Shown here: positions 15,790 to 24,417 of the stretch, one piece after another
How the letters are laid out: each line of letters opens with the position of its first letter
How positions within the stretch are numbered: position 1 is the stretch's first letter
NCBI RefSeq assembly: GCF_014696715.1
Contig: NZ_JACJQO010000003.1
Location: 1 to 38,941 of the forward strand
DNA length: 38,941 bases
Source of the DNA: Pseudanabaena sp. FACHB-2040
GTDB lineage: Bacteria > Cyanobacteriota > Cyanobacteriia > Phormidesmidales > Phormidesmidaceae
Reading direction: 5' to 3'
Made by a program: the position numbers and the translations under genes
Notes under the pieces: generated by a model
The model's input: only the letters and a program-made list of their open reading frames with translations
What the model was told of the DNA's origin: nothing
Database searches by the model: none

Positions 15790-17292
15790 ATGGCTAGATT
15801 TCATGGTTTTGGCGATCGCACTGCTGACCAGTACCCGATGGGCACCACGGCCCCTACTGGCAAGTTTGGCAGGATGTTTCCGGCACTGCGGCCTTTTATT
15901 CCTTCTGAGGAAAGCCTGGTCGAGTTGGGCGCGGCAATGACCGACGGCACGAACGATGATCCGGCGGGTGACAATATCAAGGTTCCGGCGGGCTATACCT
16001 ACCTGGGCCAGTTTATTGACCACGACATCACGCTAGACACCACTGCTTTGCAAGAGAAGCAGGTAGACCCGCTGGCGATTTTTAACTTTCGTACTCCGGT
16101 TTTGGAGCTAGACAGCCTTTACGGGCTGGGGCCATCGGTGCAGCCCTACCTTTATCAGCTTGACGGTGGCTTTGCCCCTCAAGAGAAGTTTGCAATCGGC
16201 GAAACCAATTCTGAGCCAGGCCGTGGTGACGGTACTATCAAGGCGAGCCTGCCCAACGATTTACCACGGGTGGCGAGCGGTCTAGCGATTATTGGTGACC
16301 CTCGCAACGACGAAAACCTGATTGTGGCTCAGCTCCATCTGGCCTTTTTGAAATTCCACAACAAGGTGGTTGAGGGATTGAAGAATGGCACGCTGCTGCG
16401 GCGTTCTCCTCTGCGCAAGAGCGTTTTTGAGGAAGCTAGAGACACGGTGATTTGGCACTATCAGTGGATTGTGCTGCACGACTTTCTCCGCCGCATTTTG
16501 GATGCAGAGCAGCTGGATCGGGTGCTGGATAAGGGCCGCAAGTTTTATCGGTTTGAGCAAGAACCCTTTATTCCAGTGGAGTTTTCGGTTGCGGCTTACC
16601 GATTGGGCCACAGCATGATTCGCTCAATCTACGACTATAACCGGGTATTTACGCCTAAGCCAGGTGGTGTGACGCCTGCAACGCTGCAGCTCTTGTTCTC
16701 CTTTACGGGCAAGTCGGGCAGCCCAAGCGATCCGTTCCCAGTGCCCATTCCTAGCGACTGGATTATTGACTGGCGGCGGTTTTTTGAGCTGGATGAGACG
16801 GTTCCAGCACAGGCCAGCCGCAAGCTCGACCCGTTCCTAGTAGACCCGCTCAAGAATCTGCCGAATGTGCCTGGGCCCAACTCGCTGGCAACGCGCAACT
16901 TGTTGCGGGGTCGCAGTCTGGGTCTGCCTACTGGCCAAAGCATTGCTCGTCGTATGCGCCTTCAGCCGCTGAAACCTGAGCAGATTGCGACGGGGCCTGA
17001 TGGTGCAGTGGCTAAGAAGCATGGCTTCGACCGGGAAACGCCGCTGTGGTACTACATCCTCAAGGAAGCTGAGATCCAGGGTGAGGGGTTGCGGTTGGGC
17101 CAGGTGGGCAGCCGAATTATTGCTGAGGTGTTTGTGGGGCTGCTGGAAGGTGACAGCGGTTCTTTCTTGGCTATCAACCGCGACTGGACGCCTTTCTTGC
17201 CTTCTGCCGAGCCTGATACGTTTACGATGGCTGACCTGCTGCGCTTTGTGGGTGACCTCAGCCCAATTGATGAGCCGGTTAACCGCGACTAA
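15790..17292 (+). CDS. Animal-type haem peroxidase (peroxidase-cyclooxygenase superfamily)
   Basis: A 500-residue haem peroxidase. The ATG at 15790 is preceded by GAGGAGAG; a GTG at 15742 would add 16 residues. Active-site residues can be matched to mammalian myeloperoxidase. The segment GQFIDHDITLD gives Q74, D77 (haem-linked aspartate) and distal H78. GDPRNDEN gives catalytic R172 and E175 (R239 and E242 in myeloperoxidase). YRLGHSMIR gives proximal H274. There is no signal peptide, so it is either cytoplasmic or leaves by a non-Sec route. It lacks the large N-terminal and repeat extensions of peroxidockerin-type cyanobacterial proteins. It likely oxidises halides or organic substrates with H2O2. 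A terminator follows at 17314-17347. Confidence 0.9.
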   Translation: MARFHGFGDRTADQYPMGTTAPTGKFGRMFPALRPFIPSEESLVELGAAMTDGTNDDPAGDNIKVPAGYTYLGQFIDHDITLDTTALQEKQVDPLAIFNFRTPVLELDSLYGLGPSVQPYLYQLDGGFAPQEKFAIGETNSEPGRGDGTIKASLPNDLPRVASGLAIIGDPRNDENLIVAQLHLAFLKFHNKVVEGLKNGTLLRRSPLRKSVFEEARDTVIWHYQWIVLHDFLRRILDAEQLDRVLDKGRKFYRFEQEPFIPVEFSVAAYRLGHSMIRSIYDYNRVFTPKPGGVTPATLQLLFSFTGKSGSPSDPFPVPIPSDWIIDWRRFFELDETVPAQASRKLDPFLVDPLKNLPNVPGPNSLATRNLLRGRSLGLPTGQSIARRMRLQPLKPEQIATGPDGAVAKKHGFDRETPLWYYILKEAEIQGEGLRLGQVGSRIIAEVFVGLLEGDSGSFLAINRDWTPFLPSAEPDTFTMADLLRFVGDLSPIDEPVNRD

Positions 17293-17313
17293 GTCTGACT
17301 GATTGTGTTGTAG

Positions 17314-17347
17314 GGGGAGGGAGTCTAAAGGGTTTCCTCCCCTTTCT
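17314..17347 (+). terminator. Hairpin terminator after peroxidase gene
   Basis: GGGGAGG (17314-17320) pairs with CCTCCCC (17336-17342), followed by TTTCT. It lies 21 bp after the peroxidase stop codon and fits a rho-independent-type terminator, with a loop of 15 nt. Confidence 0.6.
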
Positions 17348-17516
17348 ATGTGAGCCGGGTTGTTGCTAGCGACGAACGAAATTAAAGGGTAGGTCGCCAT
17401 AAAATGCTTGAGTGGATTTCCGCAATCTCGCCATCTCGAACTGGATCACAGTAATTGAAGATGGGTCTGCGCCAAGTTGGGCCTCGACTCTACATCGAAT
17501 GGGAGACATAATTGCC

Positions 17517-18077
17517 ATGCCTCACAGTGGTAAAAGGTGGAGAAGTGCTGCTTTCTACACCCTTTCAGGCGTCTTTTTAACAGTCTTGCTGGCTAACACT
17601 TCATGCAGCCGGGAGCCGGAAATGACGACATGGTCTCACAGTCAGTTTGTAGAACAGGTAAAAAGCGGGCAGATTGAAAGCGTCATCATGAGTAATGACG
17701 GGTTGGAGGCAGTCGCAACAAAGCGTGATGGACAGCAGGTAACCGTAAATTTGAGCTCTACCGATCTGGAATTGATACCTGTTTTGCAGCAAAACGGTGT
17801 TGATGTTTCAATGGTGCCTCAGCAATACGAAGATAGTTTTCCCGAAAATAATTCTCTCTTAGTGCTTCCTATCTTCCCCCTCTTAATATCGGCTGCAATT
17901 GCGTTAGGCGGTTTCTTATTCTGGCTTTGGATGTTGATTGACTGTGCCATGAAGGAGACGGATGAAGGCAACAGCAAGCTCGTCTGGGTGCTGATTATTC
18001 TATTTGTGAATTTTCTTGGCGCACTGGCTTATTTCTTTATCAGAAGACCTCAGCGTCTCAGAGATTTAGGGCAGTAG
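17517..18077 (+). CDS. FtsH_ext-like / PLDc_N-like small membrane protein
   Basis: 186 residues from the ATG at 17517, with GGGAG 12 bases upstream; earlier in-frame starts at 17499 and 17412 give poor N-termini. A hydrophobic signal or anchor (about 11-30) ends TSCSREPEM, where the cysteine could be a weak lipobox. Next comes a domain of about 65 residues, WSHSQFVEQVKSGQIESVIM to VLQQNGVDVSMV, which matches the periplasmic FtsH_ext domain of FtsH proteases. Two membrane spans follow with the LWMLIDCAMKE and LVWVLIILFVNFLGALAYF pattern of the PLDc_N domain. There is no AAA or peptidase domain. It may bind FtsH substrates or FtsH itself, but that is inference. Confidence 0.65.
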   Translation: MPHSGKRWRSAAFYTLSGVFLTVLLANTSCSREPEMTTWSHSQFVEQVKSGQIESVIMSNDGLEAVATKRDGQQVTVNLSSTDLELIPVLQQNGVDVSMVPQQYEDSFPENNSLLVLPIFPLLISAAIALGGFLFWLWMLIDCAMKETDEGNSKLVWVLIILFVNFLGALAYFFIRRPQRLRDLGQ

Positions 18078-18352
18078 GGGGGTGCGATCGCAACCTTACC
18101 TCTACCCTAAATCCCAACTCCGGCTGCCTAAGCGTATCTGTTGGGTTAAGAGTCTGCATAGAATTTGGTCTTGTGATGAGACTGTCCTATACCTAAATGA
18201 GTCTCATTTGTATACGCATGAGTCCTTCTTGAACTCTTAAGTTGATTCAACCCGCTACAGCTGCATTCATTGATGCCACTAAGCTAGCTATTGGCCTAAA
18301 AGCTTGCAGTAATGGAGGTGATCAGGCAAAGCAAAAAGCATTAGTCGCTAGT

Positions 18353-18625
18353 GCTTATTACTTAAGGGCTTTGGTTTATTCATTAAGGGCAATTGTTTAT
18401 TGCTTAAGGACTAATGCATAAGCAAACGGGATAAATGCTTATTGCATAGCAGCAATTGTTTATTGCTTTGTCGTTAATGTATAAGCCAACAGGATGAATG
18501 CTTATTGCATAGCGACAGTTGTTTATTACTTTGCCCTTAATACATAAGCTAACAGGATGAATGCTTACTACATAGCGACTTCGCTTTATACGTTAGCGAT
18601 TAGGGTATAAGCAAGATGAACTAAT
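18353..18625. repeat. 21-bp monomer array arranged in 63-bp trimers
   Basis: The array is made of 21-bp monomers starting with G(C/T)TTATT or GCATAAG-type sequence at 18353, 18374, 18395, 18416, 18437, 18458, 18479, 18500, 18521, 18542 and 18563, with degenerate ones to 18625. From 18395 they form a 63-bp higher-order unit A-B-C repeated three times: A at 18395, 18458, 18521 (gtttattgctt); B at 18416, 18479, 18542 (cataagc-aaca-ggat); C at 18437, 18500, 18563 (gcttattgcatagc). B and C are partly inverted copies of each other (ATGCATAAGCA against TGCTTATTGCAT), so each trimer can form a cruciform. Every frame has stops. There are no unique spacers, so it is not a CRISPR. Confidence 0.85.
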
Positions 18626-18695
18626 GCTTGCTGCGGGGTTGCGATCGCAATCTGCGTTTGGCTTATGCCATTCTCCTAAGCTACAGAACAGAGCT

Positions 18696-18726
18696 GTAGG
18701 ATGGGCAAAGCAAAGCGTGCCCATCA
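18696..18726. repeat. GATGGGCA hairpin repeat
   Basis: GATGGGCA (18700-18707) pairs with TGCCCATC (18718-18725) around a loop of 10 nt, AAGCAAAGCG. The context GTAGGATGGGCAAAG is a widely dispersed cyanobacterial intergenic repeat type. Confidence 0.65.
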
Positions 18727-18840
18727 CAACCTATATCGAGGCAATCTTGCGATCGCGTACAAAAAGCTGAAGAAATTGCCAGAACTTTGCCGCTGGCCCT
18801 ATGGTAGTGGGGACAACAGATAGAGTGGAGCAATCGATTA

Positions 18841-20379
18841 ATGGCGTTATCGACGGCTCAGGTTAACTGGGCAGCCCTGCAAAACGGGTCGGATATTCGT
18901 GGAGTCGCCCTAGATGGGGTTCCCGATGAAGCCGTTAACCTCACCCCTGACGTTGTCACAATTTTGGGTAAAGCCTTTGTGACCTGGCTGGCCTCGCAGC
19001 TAGAGAAACCTGCGGCTGAGCTGACGATCGCTGTAGGCCGCGATAGCCGTCTGTCTGGCCCAACCTTAATGCAGGCAGTCATCGAAGGCATGGCTGCCCT
19101 AAGCAGTCGGGTGTATGACGTGGGGATGGCGTCTACCCCGGCTATGTTCATGAGCACCGTGTTGCCAGACTTTAGCTGCGACGGTGCGATTATGCTGACT
19201 GCTAGCCACTTACCGTTCAATCGCAACGGGCTCAAATTTTTTACCCGCCAAGGAGGGCTGGGTAAAGGAGACATCACCCGCATTTTGCAGCTGGCTGAGC
19301 AGGCAGCCTTTAAAGACGCAGCGGTTCCCGGAGCCATTGAAACCCGTGATTTAATTTCAGCCTATGCAGCGGGCTTGGTGCAGACAATTCGGCAGGGGGT
19401 GAACCATCCCGAACAGTTTGACCAGCCGCTACAGGGGCTCAAGATTGTGGTGGATGCGGGGAATGGGGCCGGTGGTTTTTACGCCAGTCAAGTGCTTGAA
19501 CCCTTGGGAGCAGATACCCACGGCAGCCAGTTTTTAGACCCCGATGGCACCTTTCCAAACCACATTCCCAACCCTGAAAATGAGGCGGCTATGGCCTCGA
19601 TTTGTCAGGCTGTGCTCGCTAATGGGGCAGATTTTGGCATCATCTTTGATACCGATGTCGATCGGGGTGCGGCGGTAGACCACCAGGGGCAAGAACTGAA
19701 CCGCAACCGCTTAATCGCGCTGATTTCAGCAATCGTCCTGCAAGAACATCCCGGCTCTACCATTGTGACCGACTCCATCACCTCTGATGGGTTGACCCAG
19801 TTTATTGAGGGTGATCTGGGAGGCATTCACCACCGTTTCAAGCGGGGATATAAGAACGTCATTAACGAGGCCATTCGGCTAGACGAATCGGGCCAACCCT
19901 CTTGGCTGGCGATTGAAACCTCTGGTCACGGGGCGATGAAAGAAAACTACTTTTTGGATGACGGGGCGTATTTGGTGAGCAAGCTGCTGGTAGAGCTGGC
20001 AAAGGCTCGATTGGCAGGCAAGCGGTTGACTGACCTGATGGCGGCCCTACAAGAACCCCAAGAAAGTCGGGAAGTTCGACTCAAGATTCAGATGCCTGAC
20101 TTCAAGAGCTATGGCACTGAGGTGATCGATCAGCTACAGGCGTTCGTTGCGACTCAGCCTGATTGGGCAATGGTGCCCAACAATTACGAGGGGGTGCGCG
20201 TTGCTTGCCAGTCTCCTGAGGAAAACGGCTGGTTTTTGCTGCGGCTCTCCCTACACGATCCGGTGCTGCCGCTGAATATTGAGTCCAACAGATCAGGGGG
20301 TACGGCTAAAATAGCTGAACGCCTGCGAGCCTTTCTTGCTCCGCTGGCAGGATTGAACATCTCAGAATTGGAAAGGTAA
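18841..20379 (+). CDS. Phosphomannomutase/phosphoglucomutase family protein
   Basis: A 512-residue alpha-D-phosphohexomutase. The phosphoserine loop is MLTASHLPFNRNGLKF with S122; the usual N-P after TASH is L-P here. The metal loop DTDVDRGA (about 275) supplies the three aspartates of the canonical DGDADR. The sugar-binding loop is ETSGHGAMKENYFLDDGAYL (about 360) and the C-terminal phosphate loop is SNRSGGTAKIAE (about 483). The four-domain layout is complete. It interconverts sugar 1- and 6-phosphates for glycogen, cell-wall or glycan synthesis. A permease gene follows after 9 bp. Confidence 0.88.
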   Translation: MALSTAQVNWAALQNGSDIRGVALDGVPDEAVNLTPDVVTILGKAFVTWLASQLEKPAAELTIAVGRDSRLSGPTLMQAVIEGMAALSSRVYDVGMASTPAMFMSTVLPDFSCDGAIMLTASHLPFNRNGLKFFTRQGGLGKGDITRILQLAEQAAFKDAAVPGAIETRDLISAYAAGLVQTIRQGVNHPEQFDQPLQGLKIVVDAGNGAGGFYASQVLEPLGADTHGSQFLDPDGTFPNHIPNPENEAAMASICQAVLANGADFGIIFDTDVDRGAAVDHQGQELNRNRLIALISAIVLQEHPGSTIVTDSITSDGLTQFIEGDLGGIHHRFKRGYKNVINEAIRLDESGQPSWLAIETSGHGAMKENYFLDDGAYLVSKLLVELAKARLAGKRLTDLMAALQEPQESREVRLKIQMPDFKSYGTEVIDQLQAFVATQPDWAMVPNNYEGVRVACQSPEENGWFLLRLSLHDPVLPLNIESNRSGGTAKIAERLRAFLAPLAGLNISELER

Positions 20380-20388
20380 ACAGCCCCA

Positions 20389-21444
20389 ATGATTTCTCTT
20401 TCCAACCTTCCTAAGTGGGCAACGGTGGGATTGGCCTTTCCCCTGATCTGTCTCAATGGCTGGCTGCTGTATCGGCTGGGAATGCTGCTGCAGCCTGTTA
20501 CCAGCGTTGTTATTACCGCTAGCCTGATCGCCTTTCTGCTTGACTATCCCATCAGGTTTCTAGAAAAACAGCGTGTTCCGCGAGGCGGGGCGATTGCCCT
20601 GGTCTTGCTGATTGCCCTTCTAGTGACGACCATTCTCGTGATTTTCTTAGGGCCAATTGTCTGGCAGCAGCTCAACGAATTTGCCGAACGATTGCCGCGA
20701 TGGATCGAACGGGCAAAGACGGAGTTGCTTTTGCTGGAGCAACGAGCCACCCTGCAGAGCTTACCGATTGATTTAGATCAGCTGACGATTGGAGCTGCTA
20801 ATCAAATTTCTAGTGCTCTTGAGTCGGGTACTAGTCAGGTCATTAATGTGACTCTGACGACTATTGATGGTGCCCTAAACCTCTTGGTCACAGGGGTGCT
20901 CAGCATCTTACTTGTGTTTACTGGGGAAGACCTTTGGAATGGAATCTTAAGCTGGCTGCCCGATAAGTGGCAGGCTCGGATACAGGACTCGCTTCAGCCC
21001 AGCTTTCAGGGCTATTTTTCGGGTCAGGCAACGTTGGCCTTGATCCTAGCGGCAGCCCAGGCAATTACTTTTATGCTCTTGGGTGTGCCGTTTGGCCTTT
21101 TATTTGGTGTTGTCATTGGCCTTGTCAGTATCATTCCTTTTGGGGGGACGGTGGCGATTCTTGGCGTCAGTGCGCTGCTGGCCTCTCAAGATGTTTGGCT
21201 AGGGCTTGAGGTGTTGATTGTGGCGCTTGTGCTGGGGCAGATCAATGACAACTTAGTGGCCCCGCGTTTGATTGGAGGCATTACTGGGTTAAACCCAGCG
21301 GTGATCATCATTGCGCTACTCATCGGCACAAAGTTTGCAGGATTTTTAGGACTGATTTTGGCTGTACCTACTGCCAGCTTTCTTAAAAAGATTGCGGATA
21401 CCTTACGGGAACCCGTTGGCTCTCAAATCATTGCCAAGCAGTGA
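20389..21444 (+). CDS. AI-2E/PerM-family membrane transporter
   Basis: A 351-residue polytopic protein of the AI-2E transporter (DUF20/PerM) family. It has an N-terminal hydrophobic pair, then a central soluble segment rich in E, L and Q (about 95-165), and four or five C-terminal spans. The family signature near the end is GQINDNLVAPRLIGGITGLN followed by AVIIIALLIGTKFAGFLGLI. Members have been linked to autoinducer export or Na+/H+ antiport, but this subtype is uncharacterised. It starts 9 bp after the phosphomutase stop, so the two are likely co-transcribed. Confidence 0.85.
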   Translation: MISLSNLPKWATVGLAFPLICLNGWLLYRLGMLLQPVTSVVITASLIAFLLDYPIRFLEKQRVPRGGAIALVLLIALLVTTILVIFLGPIVWQQLNEFAERLPRWIERAKTELLLLEQRATLQSLPIDLDQLTIGAANQISSALESGTSQVINVTLTTIDGALNLLVTGVLSILLVFTGEDLWNGILSWLPDKWQARIQDSLQPSFQGYFSGQATLALILAAAQAITFMLLGVPFGLLFGVVIGLVSIIPFGGTVAILGVSALLASQDVWLGLEVLIVALVLGQINDNLVAPRLIGGITGLNPAVIIIALLIGTKFAGFLGLILAVPTASFLKKIADTLREPVGSQIIAKQ

Positions 21445-21517
21445 TTGTGAGACTTGCTCAGTTGTGTGCTTTGAGGGGCACGCTTTGCCTATCCTATCGG
21501 TGTGTTCAGGCTCTTTT

Positions 21518-21590
21518 TGTAGGTTGGTGTCGAGCTTGCGAGACCCAACAAAACCCTGTTCGATTTCGCTCTGCTCAACCCAACCTACAA
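21518..21590. repeat. GTAGGTTGG inverted dispersed repeat
   Basis: TTGTAGGTTGG (21518-21528) and CCAACCTACAA (21580-21590) form a perfect 11-bp inverted repeat. They enclose about 50 bp with further homology to the GTTGGGTT...AACCCAAC repeats common in cyanobacterial intergenic DNA. A related degenerate copy is at 38054-38135. Confidence 0.7.
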
Positions 21591-21629
21591 GAGCCTAACC
21601 GCAAAGATTATTTTTTAGTCACTAACCCC

Positions 21630-22590
<961 letters not shown>

Positions 22591-22604
<14 letters not shown>

Positions 22605-22755
22605 GGTTTAACTCCTGTTGCTCTACAAAAACTTCTTTTACAGCGGTCATGCCATTAAGGACAGGCGGAAATCCGGCATAAACCGCCATCTGCATCACTA
22701 CTTCGGTTTGCATCTCAGGCGGATCGGGTTTGTTCAGAGGTTTTGAGTGAGTCAT
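22591..22755 (-). CDS. CMD-like mini-protein (54 residues), possibly a remnant
   Basis: A short ATG frame bridges the two genes: it begins inside the end of the MerR gene and ends inside the start of the AKR gene. The translation has [20 protein letters not shown] and then [20 protein letters not shown] followed by [14 protein letters not shown]. The middle part strongly resembles the C-terminal helices of carboxymuconolactone decarboxylase/AhpD-like proteins (the A-x-Y-x-G-x-P-x-x-x-N motif). The usual protein is about 100 to 130 residues with a CxxC or catalytic His region; both are missing here. It may be the decayed 3' end of a CMD gene or a real coupled mini-protein. MerR-CMD-AKR sets are common. 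Confidence 0.55.
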
Positions 22756-23152
22756 TAAGGGTTGCCTCTAGCTCTGAATAGTGCTGAATCTTCCAGTCGA
22801 TAACAGCAAGATTGTCTTGAAGCTGCTGAATTTGGGTCAAAACTGCTTCGCGATGAGATTCTAGAATTTGCCGCCGCTGATGGAACCCAGAGTCGGGATG
22901 AGATCTCACCAGCTCTGCATACTGCTGCATTTGACGAATCGGCATACCCGTCAGCCGTAGTTTGTTCAAAAACTCAATCCAGCGCAGATCGTTAGCCGAG
23001 TAGCGCCGATGACCGTTGTTTGATCGCCCAATAGGCGCAATCAGATCGCAGCGTTCGTAATAGCGCAAGGTATGGACGCTGAGCCCAGTGGCGGCAGCGA
23101 CCTGCTGAATAGTGAGTTCTTGGACCTGCTGAGTGATGAGTTCCTGTTCCAT
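22715..23152 (-). CDS. MerR-family transcriptional regulator
   Basis: A 145-residue regulator from the ATG at 23152; a GTG at 23161 is also possible. The N-terminal HTH is ATGLSVHTLRYYERCDLIAP with the wing GRSNNGHRRYSANDLRWIEFL. A long coiled-coil dimer helix (about 80-140) follows and ends KTSEQTRSA. There is no cysteine set for metal binding, so a redox- or aldehyde-responsive NmlR/AdhR-type role is likelier than mercury. The first residues contain a near-duplicate, ELITQQVQ then ELTIQQVA, from a 24-bp tandem repeat at about 23095-23146. It overlaps the CMD-like ORF and is upstream of the AKR gene. Confidence 0.88.
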   Translation of the reverse strand: MEQELITQQVQELTIQQVAAATGLSVHTLRYYERCDLIAPIGRSNNGHRRYSANDLRWIEFLNKLRLTGMPIRQMQQYAELVRSHPDSGFHQRRQILESHREAVLTQIQQLQDNLAVIDWKIQHYSELEATLNDSLKTSEQTRSA

Positions 23153-23159
23153 AATCTGC

Positions 23160-23190
23160 ACGTTAGAGGTTAGAGCGCACTCTAAGTCAA
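23160..23190 (-). promoter_or_regulatory. MerR-type promoter/operator
   Basis: On the minus strand TTGACT (23190-23185) is a good -35, and 19 bp downstream TAACGT (23165-23160) is a possible -10. The long 19-bp spacer contains the perfect dyad TTAGAG-N4-CTCTAA (23170-23185), the arrangement used by MerR activators such as NmlR/AdhR. The predicted start of transcription falls at about 23152-23154, on the MerR ATG, so the message may be leaderless. Confidence 0.75.
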
Positions 23191-24417
23191 GCAGATTTTT
23201 TCGAACCTGACTTGTTTAGGTTGGTTGATGGCTCTGCACTGCATTTACCACAGCGTTGACTTGTACCAGTTCTCCTTAGTTAGTTGGCGCTACAGATGCT
23301 GCATTGGACACAGTTCCCTACACCCAGTGCAGGAACGAGCTACACCCCGACCAGAGGAAACTAAATTAGGTCAATAGCAACGGACAGACCGCTTCAAAAA
23401 ATTTGGTGCTGGCTTCTCTACCCCGCAATTGTCATTAAAGTTCTGTCTTCACCAGCATCGATCTGCTCATAGAGAAAATTACTCCTTCCTTTGCAACAAG
23501 GCATGGTTTTTCTTCTCCGCAACCTAATGCCCTCTAATCTCATTCAATTTTCCGTACGGAAGTTTATTCACGATCTCTTCCTTTCGCTACGCCTTGGCAG
23601 TTGCTTTCAGGTGACTGCCTAACTACGGAATGCGTTAGGCACATCTATAGTTTTACTAGTTGCTGCAAGCTGGAGACTTTTACCACTTGTTTAGTGCTTA
23701 CTAGTAGGTGAATTATCTCTACCAATATAGGCGAAAGCGCAGTTGTATGTGTGACAGTTGCATGTGACGGTAGACTAGTTGCCTGTAACGCAAATACTCA
23801 AAGTCCTAAAAGCCTTGCAAATAGGGCTTTTTGAGGCGTTTAAAAAAATCGTGGACTAAATTTGGACTAAAATTTAAAGGCCTTTTCGCGCCTTTTTAGC
23901 CCATAGTCACAGCCTCTAGTTGGCTCAGGAAGGCATCCTCTCATTCTACCGGGCACTCCTCAAAGCGAACCAACAAGTCTTCAATGATCAAAAAACGAAT
24001 CTCATTTGAGGACTTATTTGTATATTTTTAAGACCAATTATTGTTAGGTTAAGTCTTATTGTGAGATCAAATTTATCTAGGTTTATCAAATAGTTACTCT
24101 CAAGAACTGAAGCCTCTTCTAGAAGGTTTACCCATCGAATTGCTGGAGGCACCGACCAAAATTTTCTTTAGAATGCGCTAGGCAATTTCTGTTCTTAAGT
24201 GCAGAAACTGCATTTCCACAGTGCAGTTCAATCCGCACAGACTTATATGGAATAGCGATAAACCATCAGCCAACAAAGACCCTGGCAATGAAATCTCACT
24301 ACCAGGGTCTTTTGAACTTATTCAAGCCCGCACAGGCTGACAGAAACGCAGAATCAATCCGTGAAAAAATTCATCGCAAAAGACTTTTCCTTCTGTCTTC
24401 TGCCTTACTTCTTCTTT
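23191..24417. other. Gene-free region with hairpins and short repeats
   Basis: I see no credible gene in this stretch of over 1.2 kb. It contains the 16-bp motif ACAGATGCTGCATTGG (23292-23307), also found at 11645-11660. It has a three-copy motif (C/T)AGTTG(T/C)(A/C)TGT at 23740, 23755 and 23776. Two terminator-like hairpins follow, AAAAGCC/GGCTTTT (23808-23831) and AAAGGC/GCCTTT plus TT (23876-23897). A repeated GGACTAAA (about 23852 and 23864) and a strong hairpin at 24275-24313 complete it. It could hold a small RNA or the scar of a mobile element; neither is shown. Confidence 0.65.
24275..24313. terminator. Bidirectional terminator hairpin
   Basis: AAAGACCCTGG (24275-24285) pairs with CCAGGGTCTTT (24302-24312) as a perfect 11-bp stem around a 16-nt loop, with a T run on the plus strand and CTTTGTT on the minus strand. 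It is 105 bp past the end of the hdeD-like gene, which reads toward it, and would also end a plus-strand transcript from the gene-free region. Confidence 0.7.

Larger units (their letters stand above)
18078..18840. other. Gene-free region with tandem repeats and hairpins
   Basis: No credible gene lies in this 763-bp gap. It contains a HIP1 site near 18083 and a 16-bp element TGAGTCTCATTTGTAT (18198-18213) that recurs inverted at 32326-32341. It also holds the higher-order tandem repeat described below (18353-18625), further HIP1 sites near 18640 and 18748, and a GATGGGCA/TGCCCATC hairpin repeat (18700-18725). The promoter of the phosphomutase gene at 18841 must lie at its 3' end. Confidence 0.75.

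Noticed and set aside
18353-18625. CRISPR array
   Set aside because: The repeated units are contiguous, diverge gradually and have no unique spacers; no cas genes are in the window.
23191-24417. tRNA or tmRNA gene in the empty region
   Set aside because: No cloverleaf with a T-loop motif or tmRNA-like 3' end could be found by eye.
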